Counted from the stretch's first letter, positions 35,600 to 48,306 are shown. The stretch: DNA of 64,000 nucleotides from Trichopria drosophilae (GCA_030407085.1 CM059587.1:39735501-39799500), one strand, 5' to 3'. Made by a program: numbers and translations. Notes: generated by a model not told the origin, from the sequence alone.

Positions 35600-36357
35600 C
35601 CGGCTAACTGGTACTGTATATTATATATATATATATGTACAAGAAAGTGACATAACTGGTACTGTATCATATATGTACAAAAAAGTGACATAACTGGTAC
35701 TGTATCATATATGTACAAAAAAGTGACATAACTAGTACTGTATCATATATGTACATATTTGAATAACTTTTGACGATGTCAACCGATTTGAACCAAACTT
35801 GGTATACAATCATTTTTCGGCATGCGCCATCTGAGTAATTGGTTATTTTTTTGAAATTCTGAATCTTAACTTCAAAACGACAACCTTCTATATATCATAA
35901 ATTTCGACATTGAGATTTTCGGGGTCGCTGATTGCGAATTTATTGTCAGTTTCGCATAATTTGTGATAACGGAAATAAAAGAACATATATAGTACACTAG
36001 AACCTCCATTTAAAGACCTAAATCGAGAATGACGACACAACGTCATAAAAAAATGAAAATTTGACTTTTAACCCTTATTTTTCACCCCTTTAGAATGTTA
36101 TAAAATAGAAACTGAGTTTGGAAACGGAATCAGCTCTATCAAAAAACTCTAGATGTCAGTTTCTAGAAAAACTAAAAATTCCGCCCACAACTCTTATTTT
36201 TCACCTCTTTAGGATGTTACAAAATGTAAACTGAGCTTGGAAATGGAATCAGGAGCACAAAAAAACTTCATAGAAGTAGATTTCACGTATTTTAGTGGAT
36301 GATTCGCTTCTACTAGAATTGGCAAGAAAAGTGGAAAATGCTGCACCAGTTAACCGG
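35600..36357. mobile_element. TTAA-flanked element, CCGG(C/T)TAACTGGT termini, 758 bp
   Basis: TTAA (35,596-35,599) is followed by CCGGCTAACTGGTAC. The right end reads GCACCAGTTAACCGG followed by TTAA (36,358-36,361). The interior carries a 'ttttcggggtcgctgattgcgaat' block (near 35,918-35,942) and two copies of a 'cttatttttcaccyctttag' segment (near 36,072 and 36,205). There is no transposase. Confidence 0.75.
35606..35755. repeat. 38-bp tandem repeat inside the TTAA element
   Basis: Four units start with aact(g/a)gtactgtat at 35,606, 35,654, 35,692 and 35,730. The last three are spaced exactly 38 bp; the first is longer because of an expanded (TA)n. The unit includes the inner half of the element's own left terminal repeat. 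Confidence 0.9.
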
Positions 36358-36361
36358 TTAA

Positions 36362-39300
36362 TACATTTTTATTACTATCAGGTATATAATTAAATTTCTA
36401 TAATATAAGAGGAACATATTAACGAAGGAACGATATTACTGTATATCTGTATTTTAGGGTCCGGAGTCGCTTGTACAAAGATTTACAGTACATAACTTGC
36501 ATGTAGATCATTATGCACACATCATACTGATACATGTGTACACATCTAATGTTGAACCGTTGGCGAAAGGTACCAAATAACTTTGCAGATTAGGTACAAC
36601 CTTTGACAAAATATTCGAATTTAAATACAGTATTTCAAAGATTTTTTACCTAATTGTCTTCTGGACTAGTTTTTTCAACACTATATATGCGGACAAAGTT
36701 TCGTATTTTCTTTATATTTACCAAAATAATCGTCGTCAATAATTACGTCGAAAAACGAGTGGCTTTACTTTAGGACTTTCATCGGACCTCAGAAAGGTTA
36801 TGGTAGAAAGTTTTTGGAGGTGCCATAAATTTCAAAAGTTTACTTTTTTAGAGCCGAATTTTAAAAGTATCATGGAACTCCTTACATACATTCGTAAACA
36901 ATTCAAGATTTTTTCGTTTTATCTGTGTATTTAATATAAATTTTTCGTTTCGGAATTTCTGTTTCATCATATTTCCTTGTATCGGTTTTTGAAAAACTAA
37001 AAAAAAAACTCGTGCCTTTTGGAAGATAGAGGCATAGTAATGATTAGATTAAGTTACGTTAGATGAGATTATGTTACGCTAGATTAGAATGAATTAAGTT
37101 AGGTTAGGTTACATTTTATCACACTGTATTGGTCCACAATATTTTTTGTGATCATTTCGTATTACATTTTACCATGTGTTGAGTTCTTATTGAAATAAAG
37201 ATGTGTGGCCATTTGCTACAAAACATTTCTCCTATGCATGTAGTAAATTTAGACATTACTTTTTGTAATACATGTTTTTAAATACGAGTCCTTACTAGGA
37301 AAACTTACCCTCTAAATTTCTTAGAATTAATGAATTAATATTCTAAACCTAGAGTGAATAATATACCCACTATAAAAAATATCCTTTCTAGACGACTGTA
37401 ATCAGACACTGAACAACAAATGAAGAAATTATTTCTGATCTTTGAAGTGAAAATTCAGCCTCAGTGTTGAGAGAAAGTTATCATTACTGAAATGACAATT
37501 TCTTCAAAACTGTGAAAACGTTCATATTTCAGCATCACTTTTACTGGTGGCGATGATACCATTTTTTACTGCGTACGCTTAAACTTTTGCAGATCTCTAA
37601 GTTTTAATTTTAATAATACAACAATGACCGTGTAATATTGTATTTTCTTATAGTAACGAATTTGAATTTGTGAACAAACAAAAATTCAGTTTATTTTATA
37701 AGAAAATGATGTAATACACTTACATTTCACAAAAATATTCTATTCGGTTGAAAGTAATCAATTTTTACTTGTGTTATTAAATTTAGCTGGTTCCAACTAG
37801 TTTAGAATAATACTTACATTATATAGAATGAACTCTTACTGTAATTCGAGTGACATTTCACTCTAATTTATGTAAAATATTGATTTTGACTGGAGTGCAG
37901 TCACTCTAATAATGGAATGAAAAAATTTGATCTTATGACGAAATTCACTGCATAAGGAGTTGCTACAGTTTCAGTCTTGTTTGGAACAAAGTTTCACACC
38001 AACAAATTTAGAGAATAATAATGACAACAAAAATTATATCGAAAAAGTACTAAAATTCAAGTGTTTTAAAAAAGCGATGAAAAATCAGCATGACAAAATT
38101 TTCTGGATAACAGGTTTTGGGAAAAATGTATAGTATATGAATTACTTCATTTATTTTATTGATAACAATATTGTAATTGTGAGAAGTCGTATACTGTTCA
38201 TTATATTGGAGGGATGGGCGAATACTCCGAAGCATTTAGAGCGGAATGACGAGGAAACAGAATATACATCCATCGAGGATCTTCGGCAATAATCTCCCTT
38301 GGATTTAGCGGTTAACCAAAGCTACTTAACGTGATATTCTCGTCACGTTTAAGGATACAGGCGAAATATGAGTAAAACTAAAAAATCAATATAACTTTTC
38401 CTGCTTATTGGAAAACAATACATTTACATTCCATTGTGTGTTTCATTCATTTGTTTCTTCAAAATCATACTTTCTTTTTATTTAAAAAAAATGTGAACAA
38501 TTATTCTTTTTCTTACAAATTTAACATTTTCATAAATCTTTAATATTACTAAATTTTCTTAATATCAACCATTTATACAAATTTCATTTTAAACTAAAAT
38601 TCACTATCAATCATGTTAAAAAATCAATTTTACAGTTTACTTAAAAATAGGGAAATGTTTTTTTGTAAATTTAATATCCATAATTAAAACTGTGAGAAAA
38701 ATATTCATTTTGAGCTTAGATAAATAAAATCATTCTAAACTTAAATGTGATTAGAATGCCATTTCAATTTTAACTACGTTATAATAAGTATAATAAGTAA
38801 TAAAAGTTCATACCATTTTGAAAAAAGGAGGTTTGATATTTTTTCAAATATTTGATATTTCACATGAACCATATAAATATTAAATATTAAAAAGAAAAGT
38901 GGGCTCTATAAATTGTAATCAGATGGAAATTACTAATTCGTAATCGAAAAGTGGGTTACTCATTCCATTATTAATCAATAATTTTGCTCAGAGCACTGAA
39001 ATATTACTATTTAATTAATTAATTATCTTTTTGTGCTATTAGATTAGTAGAATCAACACATCGATTAGTATGATTTTATTATGTATTCATAATGTTTTAT
39101 TATTTGCGAACCGATTCATGGTAACTAATTTTTCATTTTATATTAGTATTTTTTATTAACTTAGAGTGAGAGTGTTAGTTATGATAAACATTATAAATTT
39201 GCAATATTTAATAGACAATTATCTAGACGTATTGTAATGTTTGCAATATGTATATTAAATCTTAACTGCAATTCCCTTGCTATATGCAACATTATCATCT

Positions 39301-40730
39301 CAGAGAAATATTTTTTTTACTCTTGAATGTTTTTAATCATAGTTTGAAGCGATTAATGTAACGCATTTTTTTTTTAATTATTCGTTATATCCTGTTAGTT
39401 CTGATTAAGTATTTTGGAAGCAATGATGAAATATGATAAAATTATTTATGCCTGTTCGAATATCATATTGTACCAAGAGGTGTTGTAAGTTCCTTATGCG
39501 CCGCTAGGAGCGATCTCAGCTCTCGCAGCTATCTTTGGCCCCCGTAGTAGAAATGGATTTCACATAACTGCTAACTCTAAGGAAGATTTTAGAATGGCAA
39601 TTCATATATAATTTAAGTAACACATTAATGCGATACTTATATACATCCATTGTAGTATATAGGTCATATTTTTGCGACGTTCTTTAGTTATCGGATAAAC
39701 GTGAAATTTGAATTCCACTGTATTCTATGGATTCCTAAAATTATGTTTCCTCAAAAGAAAATGCTATAAAGAAAATATAATACATCTAGTAACCAAAACA
39801 AATTTTTCCGTGTACAATCTGTATGTTTTTTTTATAAAATGAATATAGAGCAAAGAAGATTTGCAAGAAGTACCGCCAAACAAAATATAAAATCGTTACA
39901 AAATGTATGTAAAGATGGAAAATAAAAAAAGATGTAAAAACGTTTTAATAATATTGTAAAATACCGTTTAAACTTTATATCCAATGTTCTTATTATTTAA
40001 AATTAACTTCTCGCCTTCAGGCCTTGACAACCACTTAACGACTAATTTTATAATTTCATATTAATTTATTTTAAGGCAGAGTTATTTTAAGATATTGTAA
40101 TTAAAACATGAATTCCAGTACATATATATCCCACCATGCCCTACCGTCAAAAATAAATGAAAGAAAACACCAAGGAACTCGATAAAAATGTTCTTTGTGT
40201 TTGATAATTAGAAACGAAAAAATAAATTCTGAATTATCAAATATAACGACGTTAAATAGTAATACTTTAATTACTGGCGATTCCGGTGATGTATTACGCC
40301 CTTTTGTGAACCTTGTGCATTATTCATGAGGTGCGTTCAGGCACAAATTTTAATAAGGTAGCAAATACTAGGCATATTTTAATTATATGATAACTTAAAG
40401 TATTCAATATATTAAGTTCAGAGTTTATTTTCTGATATGTTTTCGTAAGTGTTTTATATTTTAATTAGAATAAAAACTGTAGCTAATAGAATCAAATAAG
40501 CAACAATTACATAAGGAATTAGTAAAGAACCGTGTCATTGATTTTATTGGGTAATGAAAATAACCGCATAAAAATGTAGAACATAAAAGATTTCTAAAAG
40601 ACCGACGGGTGAAAATTTAAAGATAGAAGGTAATCACACAAATTAACTTGGTCTTAGCTTTACTCGCCGTCCATTACGCAAATGTTATAACATTTCGTGA
40701 ATTGTGATTTCTTCTGTTACGTGCTGTATA
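36362..40730. other. A+T-rich stretch; (TTAGG)-like patch and decayed MITE bits
   Basis: 37,041-37,116 is a degenerate run of gttac/gattag/ttaggttaggtta words. 37,312-37,365 is an imperfect palindrome (ctctaaatttctta ... ctagag) similar to the MITE end at 4830. 39,795-39,816 ends in tttttccgtgta, a lone right-end-like word. Nothing else was recognised. Confidence 0.4.
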
Positions 40731-40734
40731 TCTA

Positions 40735-40777
40735 ATGGCATCTGTCGGATATTTTGAGCAGTTGTACCGTACGTCGG
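40735..40777 (+). CDS. Weak candidate short first exon
   Basis: An ATG at 40,735 opens MASVGYFEQLYRTS, followed immediately by a strong donor-like sequence (tcg|gtaagtaag). Fourteen codons are too few to judge coding potential, and no promoter or partner exon was found. A palindromic 'ggtaacagc...gctgttacc' pair lies just downstream (about 40,849 and 40,877). Confidence 0.15.
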
Positions 40778-40919
40778 TAAGTAAGTTCTCATACCTAATT
40801 CCATCGATTATCTCTACCGTAGGTAATCTATTCAATTTCCCGTCAGTCGGTAACAGCAAAGTTGAAATAGTCGATGGCTGTTACCCTGTGACGGAAGGCG
40901 CCAGATTATCGAAATGAAA

Positions 40920-42969
40920 AACATTGGTAAAAATCATCCGAATCGATAAAAGTTTTATTTATTATATTTTTTCGGAATTTACTAAAAAAGTATATTTTTT
41001 CATTGAAGTTCTGCACTTTTCTATTCTTTTCAAGAGGTGCATTGACGCAGTGATTTTGTTAAATTCTGTGTTTGCTATTCACTGCATCGTCTTCGAACAC
41101 TCAAATCGATTTCCCACGAAAACGCGAATATGGCAGAATGGATAACTCAATTTTCAATGAATCTGAGGCGGTATTGCAAATTAACCTATTAATACTGCAT
41201 GGCTAAGACCTGTGAGACAGCAGGTGCTCCTGTTTTGCACGTATGTATAATGTGTGAAATTCTGCTACTGAGAAACTCTGAACTATTACTCAGCAAACGA
41301 AAATCGATTTAATAATATTCATATTTTGAATTCTTCCCAAATACTTGGCTAGAAAATGTGATTATATTTAACTATTCCTATAGAATTAATGAAACCGAAA
41401 TTTCGTAATTTTTACGAAATATTTGTCTCCATTGATCGGAGTTTTGCATTCCATTGCTTTCTTCTGATGTACTTGTTTTCAGAATTTCACAATCGGGGAT
41501 CGAATTTATTCTATCTCATACGGTACCGATACACAATACATACAAAAAATTATTCGTTCTAATAAAGAATATGATTTCATAACGGTAGGAGGATTACACT
41601 ATTCACTTCCAGTTTCTAGTAAGTTATAAACTTTTATTCATCGCGTACAAAAACGTACACCATCATATTATTATGTGAAATGTCAGGAAAGAAACAGACT
41701 TATTTCGTACAAAATCAACAAATTTTTGTTTTACTTTATGGTTTATTGGGATATCAGCCTGAAAGTACGATAACTTTTGTGTGAAGGTATTTCTCCCATC
41801 AACTAAACCACCTGTTGAAAAAATTGAAATCTCTTACCATAAAACACTAAATTTAAAAAAAAAACACGAAAAAAATGTTCACTTTAACTGATTCGATAAC
41901 ACCGGACAATTTTTCTGTAATTTGGCATATATTTCGAAGTCACCACAGCAATCGATGCAAATTTTTTTTATCGGCAAAGAAGAAGGTTTAAGGGCGGACG
42001 AGAAATCCAAAACTGACAGAAAAAGTTTCTCAACTTTGCGCCATAAACATTTAATTTTTAAATTCTTTTTTCGAAATTTCTGTACAGAAATATGATCCTC
42101 ACCGCTAGGGCTACTGGGTGAAATAGTATAGGGAGGATTTATTATTTGTAAACAGCTAAAATGAAACCTGAAATTTTCATGTTGACAACCTGACAAAGGA
42201 AAATCAAACTTAAAAATTTTACGTCAAACTTCCAGGTTTAATTTTTCCTGTTTATAAGCAATGCATCCTAACTATATATTACTTCAACCTGTAGCCTTTG
42301 TCTGCAGGAACATATTTCTGTAAGTAAATTCTGTACATAAGCTATAAAAAGTTTATGATTATGGTGTAAAGTTCTAAGGATTGAAACTATCTCTTCTATT
42401 ACTAAAACATCAGCAAATTTATTCGGATCCAAACGTAATTGATACCGATCTGTTTTTTTTTTCTAAAATTGGATTTGAATGTGATTTAATCTAATTAAAA
42501 GTCAATTAATCCATATTAAATTTGAATTGAGGCGGAAAGGCAACAACCCGATCCTGCAAATGGCACAAAAGATTAAAAAAGCGAAATTCGCAATGGCATT
42601 TTAGGCCCGAAAATCGAAGCATAAAATATTTTACGCCTACTGCATCAAAAAACAATATTTGAATCTCAGGCGTAGAATTTTGACTCTCATGAACCTCGAA
42701 CCGGCTTTGCCATCTCTCGGGTTCTATTGTCGAGGTGTAAAACTCCATTTTAAGCCCTTGATAGAAAAATAACTATAATATACTACTCCACTTCTCAAAT
42801 CGTTGGTGAGGATGCCGATAACCATCAATAGTCTATCGCCGAAGACTGGAATCCGTTCAAGTGGTTGAATCCACTGCGTTTACAATACACTTGTCATTTC
42901 TGCAACTATGAAATGAAAAATCCCGGGAAACCGAAATTAGGTTATAGTTTCTGATATCACACAGTGACA
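40920..42969. other. Stretch without a recognised feature
   Basis: Frames such as 41,879-42,196 (-) and 42,506-42,748 (-) are open but have neither recognisable motifs nor splice context. Confidence 0.4.
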
Positions 42970-43042
42970 ACACACACACACACACACGCACACGCACACA
43001 CACACGCACACACACACGCACACGCACACACACACACACACG

Positions 43043-43127
<85 letters not shown>
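42970..43127. repeat. (CA)n microsatellite with CG interruptions, 158 bp
   Basis: Nearly pure CA dinucleotide repeat with periodic CG steps (cacacgcaca). It directly abuts the left end of repeat copy 2. All open frames across it are low-complexity artefacts. Confidence 0.95.
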
Positions 43128-43128
<1 letters not shown>

Positions 43129-43129
<1 letters not shown>

Positions 43130-44238
43130 TCGCTTCGCTCATTCAGAAACTTCGACCCAGTGGAGAGTCGGCTATTCCTTAATACTCGTTTGTTTACTAA
43201 CGGCTTTCAATTATATAATAAAATTATATTGATATTTGGGGGTTCAATCATATTTAGGTCCAAATGGCTTCGATAGATATGTTACAACAATATAGTGTTT
43301 CTTATATGTATGAAAATTGAAAATGAGCATTTTCAAAACTTCGACCCCGACACCAGGCCAGCCGAAGTATTAATAAATGAAAGTTGCAAAACACTTACTT
43401 CAAGCACTTGTATTGTAATATACTATTCGATGCATATTACATGTTTACAGTGTTTTACTAATTGCTGTCTGTATCATTATCATCTTATATATATAAATAT
43501 ATACATATAATTCGTCAAAGATATCTTGAAAGTGTCAAAAAATCTCTGACGGATATCTTTTAGATACTATAAGACATCTTTTAGATATACCGAAATAGTT
43601 ATTTTCGTATCAAGGGCGTAAAAGAACTTATGCGCCCGTAGGTGATCACCGCTCCCGAGGGGCTGGCGAAGACTACCCCTGGGGGGTAGGTGGTCAAAAC
43701 GTCAAAATTTGATGAAAAACTATAGGGTAATTTTTTTGCCGAGGTGACCAAATTCAATACTTTTTCAGACAATAGTCATAAACATTTTAAACCAGTTTTT
43801 ATGGCATTATCGTTAACTTTAGGAAGGAAATACAATAAAACCTTTTTTGTAGAGAATTTAATGCTCTATTTTTTTTGTTTGAAACATTTTTTAATAAAAT
43901 TTGTATTTTTCAAAATAAATGCAAAAAACTACGAAGAAACTTAATTGAGGCTAATTTTTTTAGTAATAGACGGATGGATCTGCGCCAAAATCTAATCATA
44001 TCTAAGTTATGCCAAGACACGTATTTTAAAAAAAAATTTATGCCATTACGCTTATCCGTTCGCGAGTTATCGCGAGACAAAAAAAACGTACAAGATTACG
44101 GACACAAATTTTTTTACTGTTGATTTGGGCTCCTTAGGGTCTGAAACGTCGACGTTTAATGAAAAACTATAGGGTAATTTTTATGCCCGAAGTGACCAAA
44201 TTCAATACTTCGTCCAGACCTAATGTTTGGGTCGAACT
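43129..44238. repeat. 1.1-kb dispersed repeat, copy 2
   Basis: Same unit and orientation as 14,528-15,602. It differs by a ~56-bp A+T-rich insertion (about 43,208-43,263), which interrupts the 'cttt...ggcttcgatag' stretch continuous in copy 1, and by loss of the short gacgtacgtacgta expansion. The first ribozyme-like motif is mutated (gtcaaaacgtc) and the second (gaaacgtc, 44,143) is intact. Confidence 0.8.
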
Positions 44239-44739
44239 AATTAAGCTCGGTCCGATAACAATTCTATTTGGACCAGAAAAGGAATCGGCTTCTTCGAGCT
44301 TATTGATACTGAAATATTTTTAAAAGTAATCTTTGTTATATTATTCCAAATAATTTGAGAACTTTTAAAAATAAGGGTAGGATATTAGGTCTTCCAGATT
44401 ATTCGACGGTTGTCATTGAGATATCCAATTAGTATCACCAGATATTACCTGGATATCATAAAGATAAATAAAATTCCATTTTCGAGGATATTTTTTCGTA
44501 TATTCTATGAATATCCTATGAACTTCCAGTACATTCGGGACGTCAACAGGTCATTACTGGCATATCCAATATTATTTATCGTGTACGCGCTTCATCTTTC
44601 ATACTACAGGAGTCTCCGCTCTTAGTTATACCATCCAAATTAAAAGTTTATCCTCACGCACAGAAGCCACCGTTGTACGGATATAAACAAAGAAGCGGAG
44701 AGTGAGGAGCTACTAAATTTGGAGAATCGTGCGCCATTT
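44239..44739. other. Stretch without a recognised gene
   Basis: Contains small near-palindromic words such as ccagatattacctggatatc (about 44,438-44,458). No exon or TIR pair was seen. Confidence 0.4.
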
Positions 44740-45030
44740 TGAAAGAACCTACCCTATAACTTTGGACGGGGACTACTGTACAGAGTATTTGATAGAGGGG
44801 TGTGATAATTACGAGTCTGAAGTCATCTTTTTAAAATTCAAAATGATGGACTCCAATATGACGGACTAAATTTTTTAAAACGTTTGGATTTCAGTGAAGC
44901 TTTGCATTTTGAACAATCGTTGAGGTCGCTCCTTACGAATTTGAGGTAAAATTCGTATGACTTAAAATAACGGATCCAATATCGCGAACTGAATTCTATA
45001 AAAAACGTTAAGTTTTATATTAACTTCTTT
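44740..45030. repeat. Decayed copies of the 'cgctnattacgaat...aaaatggcgga' module
   Basis: Two plus-oriented units are visible: 'ataattacgagtctgaagtcat...aaaatgatggactccaatatgacgga' (44,806-44,866) and 'cgctccttacgaatttgaggt...aaataacggatccaatatcgcg' (about 44,928-44,988), about 120 bp apart. Confidence 0.5.
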
Positions 45031-46340
45031 TCAATATCGCGGATAAAGAATATGATGTTATAAAATACATCGAGATTTATAAAAGATTGCACATTTTTTA
45101 TCCAAATTTGCTCATGTTTGAGTAATAACCCTTAAAATTCACTCTTTTCCTATGAGAAAAAGTACGTATTGATTACTTTGGTGTGTTCTTGAACTATTCC
45201 AAGTTCTTCAACAACCAAAATCGGTCACTGACATGTGGGTATGTTTACATGTTAGTAACATTTTCTGCTCTGTTTCCTCAGTTCATGTGGGAGAACTAAG
45301 TACTTTTTCAAATCTTGAATTCCACTTCCGAATCCTCAAATAATAACTCTCGAATTATTTTTAACTGCTTTACCATTTATTGGTCCCTGCCGAGGGTACG
45401 CCAACCACTCTTATAGCTCCACCCTAAACTGATTAGTAATACCTTGAGAATGTATAAAAGAATGCAAAGTCAAATAGATTCATTCAATATTCAGACCCAT
45501 TAAAGGCAAATATTTTCAATAGTTCCGCATGGAGTCAAAATGTAGAATGATAGAAGTTGCAGAAATAGAATTTAGATATCAATCACTCAATTATTACCAA
45601 ATAATCCAAAGAATGACTTAACAGGAACTTCAAAATCGCGCCAATACTTTTTCGTTCTCAGACTAAATGCATATATACACAATTTCTCCATTGATTTAAT
45701 GCGATCCTAATGAATTTCTTCGACAGATATAGTTGGAAAAAATGTTGTTCATATTTAGCCAATTTAAAGGCTATTTCAGCCTTGCAAGAACTTAATAAGC
45801 AGTCGTTTTAAAACGTTTCAAATACTTACAGATACAGACTTCTCAACTGCTGAAATCAGGTGCCAAACAGTATTTATTAAATATCATATTTTAGCAAATG
45901 CATTCATGAGCGGGTGTCTCGAAAATGAGCGGCCAGTCGTAAGGTAATTGTTTGATATAAAAGTTGCTACAATTAACTATAGAAACAACTTAATCATGAA
46001 AATTATTTCACAGGATAGGTGGAAAAATTCGAGAAAACTCCGCTTCAATCTTTTGCGGCTAACAAAAGTATATTGCGAATATTCAGTATAACAGTGCTGA
46101 TTTCTGACAGTATTGAGTAATACTCAAAGTGTAGCGAGTTGTAAACTTCCAAAAAATAACATTTCTTGTAGATTGAACCATTCCACTTCTATCCCAAGTT
46201 TTTATTTGTAAGATATACTGTTTGGCAAGTTACCAAATTTTGCATAATAACGTAAATTTCATTGTAGCAACTTTACCTTCGTGGTACCAAAAAGCACCAC
46301 TCCATGGTGTCAAGAGTTGAGAATGCCCCAGGAATTATAC
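45031..46340. other. A+T-rich stretch, nothing recognised
   Basis: No supported feature. Confidence 0.4.
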
Positions 46341-46344
46341 GATA

Positions 46345-46540
46345 CACGGAAAGAAAATTGGCACATAAGCCATACGAAATGAGATATGGACTTTCCATTT
46401 AAGGAAACGGCAGCGCTTACCCGATTTAGGGAACTGTGCTTTTTCAAAACAAGGCGTTTCGCGCACTATTGTACTCTCCACAGCAAGGCCAGTATTCACA
46501 GTTTCCAAAATCGGGTAAGCACTGGCGTTTCCTAAAATAG
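46345..46540. repeat. MITE-like fragment with one CACGGAAAGAAAATT end
   Basis: 'TACACGGAAAGAAAATTGG' at 46,343 resembles the TIR of the next element. Inside, 46,399-46,424 (aggaaacggcagcgcttaccc...) is inverted at 46,508-46,534. No right TIR was identified, so it may be truncated. The 136-codon minus frame across it lacks coding character. Confidence 0.45.
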
Positions 46541-46780
46541 AAATTTCTGAAGACTCGTTCTGAATAACGCTAGAATTTGAATAATCAAAAAAAAAGATAT
46601 GAGAAAATGGTCCGATGATCTTGTCTCTGATGACATGCTTCGTGGTAAAAAAGTAATCGTGATTTCTTGCAACTTTATTTATAATGAAAAATATATAAAA
46701 AGTTGAATATGGCTGTAATATTGTCAATAATTTGTATATCAGCAAATCTCAGAAACCTTTTGAATAGGATTTGATAGGTA

Positions 46781-47019
46781 CACGGAAAAAAACACCACGG
46801 CAGTTACAACCCAAGATATGATTGTCTTCACCATACTATATTGATAATTATGTCCCTTCCATACTATGGTCACACCAACCATTCTACAGTTGCTGTGACC
46901 ATATCTGTTGAAAGGGTTTCCATACGCAAAGTTCTCTTTAAAATAGCAATGGTCGACCTATCAATATTTTAATTCACCTTACTTCTTTGGTTGGTATGCC
47001 TAAACCTGTTTTTTCCGTG
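46781..47019. mobile_element. MITE, 239 bp, TA-flanked, CACGGAAAAAAACA termini
   Basis: The left end CACGGAAAAAAACA (46,781) is mirrored by TGTTTTTTCCGTG (ends 47,019), with TA on both sides (46,779-46,780 and 47,020-47,021). Internal 'atggtcaca'/'tgtgaccat' words pair near the centre. Non-coding; Tc1/mariner-style by its TA target. Confidence 0.8.
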
Positions 47020-47129
47020 TACGAAAATATGTACAGATGGCGCTATATTCTTAATTTTTGAAATATTAAAGAGTTTTTTAAATTAGTTTTGCTAACCGAT
47101 TAAAAAATATATCATTAAACAAATTATGC

Positions 47130-47215
47130 TTGATTTTACAGGTTTTCACAAACGATAATTACAAATCCGCATCCATAAATTGAAAATATAAAATCGATGA
47201 TCAAATATGGCAGAC
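47130..47215. repeat. Decayed single copy of the module
   Basis: 'cacaaacgataattacaaatccgcat' is followed by 'gatgatcaaatatggcagacata', in the same order as the better copies at 21.1 kb. Confidence 0.35.
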
Positions 47216-48169
47216 ATAAATATTAAAATTGCCGCAAAATTCACAATCGGATTCAATTCAATACTCAACTGATGGCAGTTTTTTTAAATTCAATGTGCTG
47301 TTGTATTTTGATTTATTTGAAAAATAGACGTATTATCTGCAGTAATGAGAAAAAAATATATACATATATTTGTTTAGAGGAGATTACAACTTACCCAATT
47401 TTAAAATCGACCATCACTAATTTTGTTCGTAATTTTTTTATAGATGCAATTCTGTGAAATAAGACTGGTCAAATTTTTTTAGATTGTTAAAATCACTCGT
47501 TAACGTGTGTGAATTTTTCAAAAATTTGAAATTTTAGAAAATTGAAAATTTTTAAATTTCTATAACTCGGTTGCTACTTATCGTACAGTAAGGAATAAAA
47601 AATGGAATTGTTTGTCTTGAAATGTACTTTTCTATGGGTATAATGAAAATTTAACTGGAATTTATTGACATGTGTATTTTTACGTGTTAAGTAAAAAATT
47701 CAAAACGTTTTTAATTTTTTTTAATTAAATTCACAAAAAAAACTACTGAAAATAACGAATAATTTGGGGGGTCGTACAAGATGGCTAGTTGTTTCGTTAA
47801 TTTTTTACAGATTTTTACATTCTTTTATACAATTTAAATTTTTGCTCAAATCTCGAGATTTAGTTTATTGAATTCACAATTCACTGTTTTTCACTTTTTT
47901 TGTGTATTTTTGATTTTCCGTGATTCAATGCATACATTGAAAAAATTAGAAGTTTTTAAATTTATTATGCAAATTTCGTTAATATTATTTGAACCAGCCC
48001 TTTCCTATTGTTTTAAATAAATCTGTGTGTCAAGGATTTAAGAATTATACATGTTTCTTTTTCGAACTCAAGGCTCTTACTTGTCAGGTGAAGATGTCGC
48101 TTATTTCCATGTCGCATACAAAATTCCCGACCGATGCGTAACAGTTATACTTTACACCCATGTTAGGTA
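47216..48169. other. A+T-rich stretch, nothing recognised
   Basis: No supported feature. Confidence 0.4.
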
Positions 48170-48184
48170 TCCTAGTTTTTATAA

Positions 48185-48306
48185 TTGGGTGCGTAAAGAG
48201 AGTGCGTAAAATTTTGATGCCTGGTTGAGTGCGTAAAGTTGAACTTTACGCACGAAAAACAGGCATGTAAAGTACTTTACCCCCCCCCCCCTAACTTTAC
48301 GCATAC
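48185..48306. repeat. cgtaaag palindrome cluster with poly(C)
   Basis: 48,229-48,253 is a perfect 25-bp hairpin (gtgcgtaaagtt-g-aactttacgcac) inside a wider gcctg...caggc pairing. Further gtgcgtaaa words lie on the left and ctttacgca on the right. A run of 12 C lies at 48,280-48,291. It shares its core word with the element at 23.0-24.0 kb. Confidence 0.65.

Noticed and set aside
35641..35755. CRISPR-like regularly spaced repeats
   Set aside because: The 38-bp units are contiguous tandem repeats without unique spacers, in eukaryotic-type DNA.
42857..43182. Open frames of repeated Cys-Val, Thr-His or Ala-His
   Set aside because: They are translations of the (CA)n/(CG)n microsatellite in all frames.
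46335..46745. 136-codon minus frame
   Set aside because: Runs across a MITE-like inverted repeat and A+T-rich sequence; no motif, splice site or coding codon pattern.
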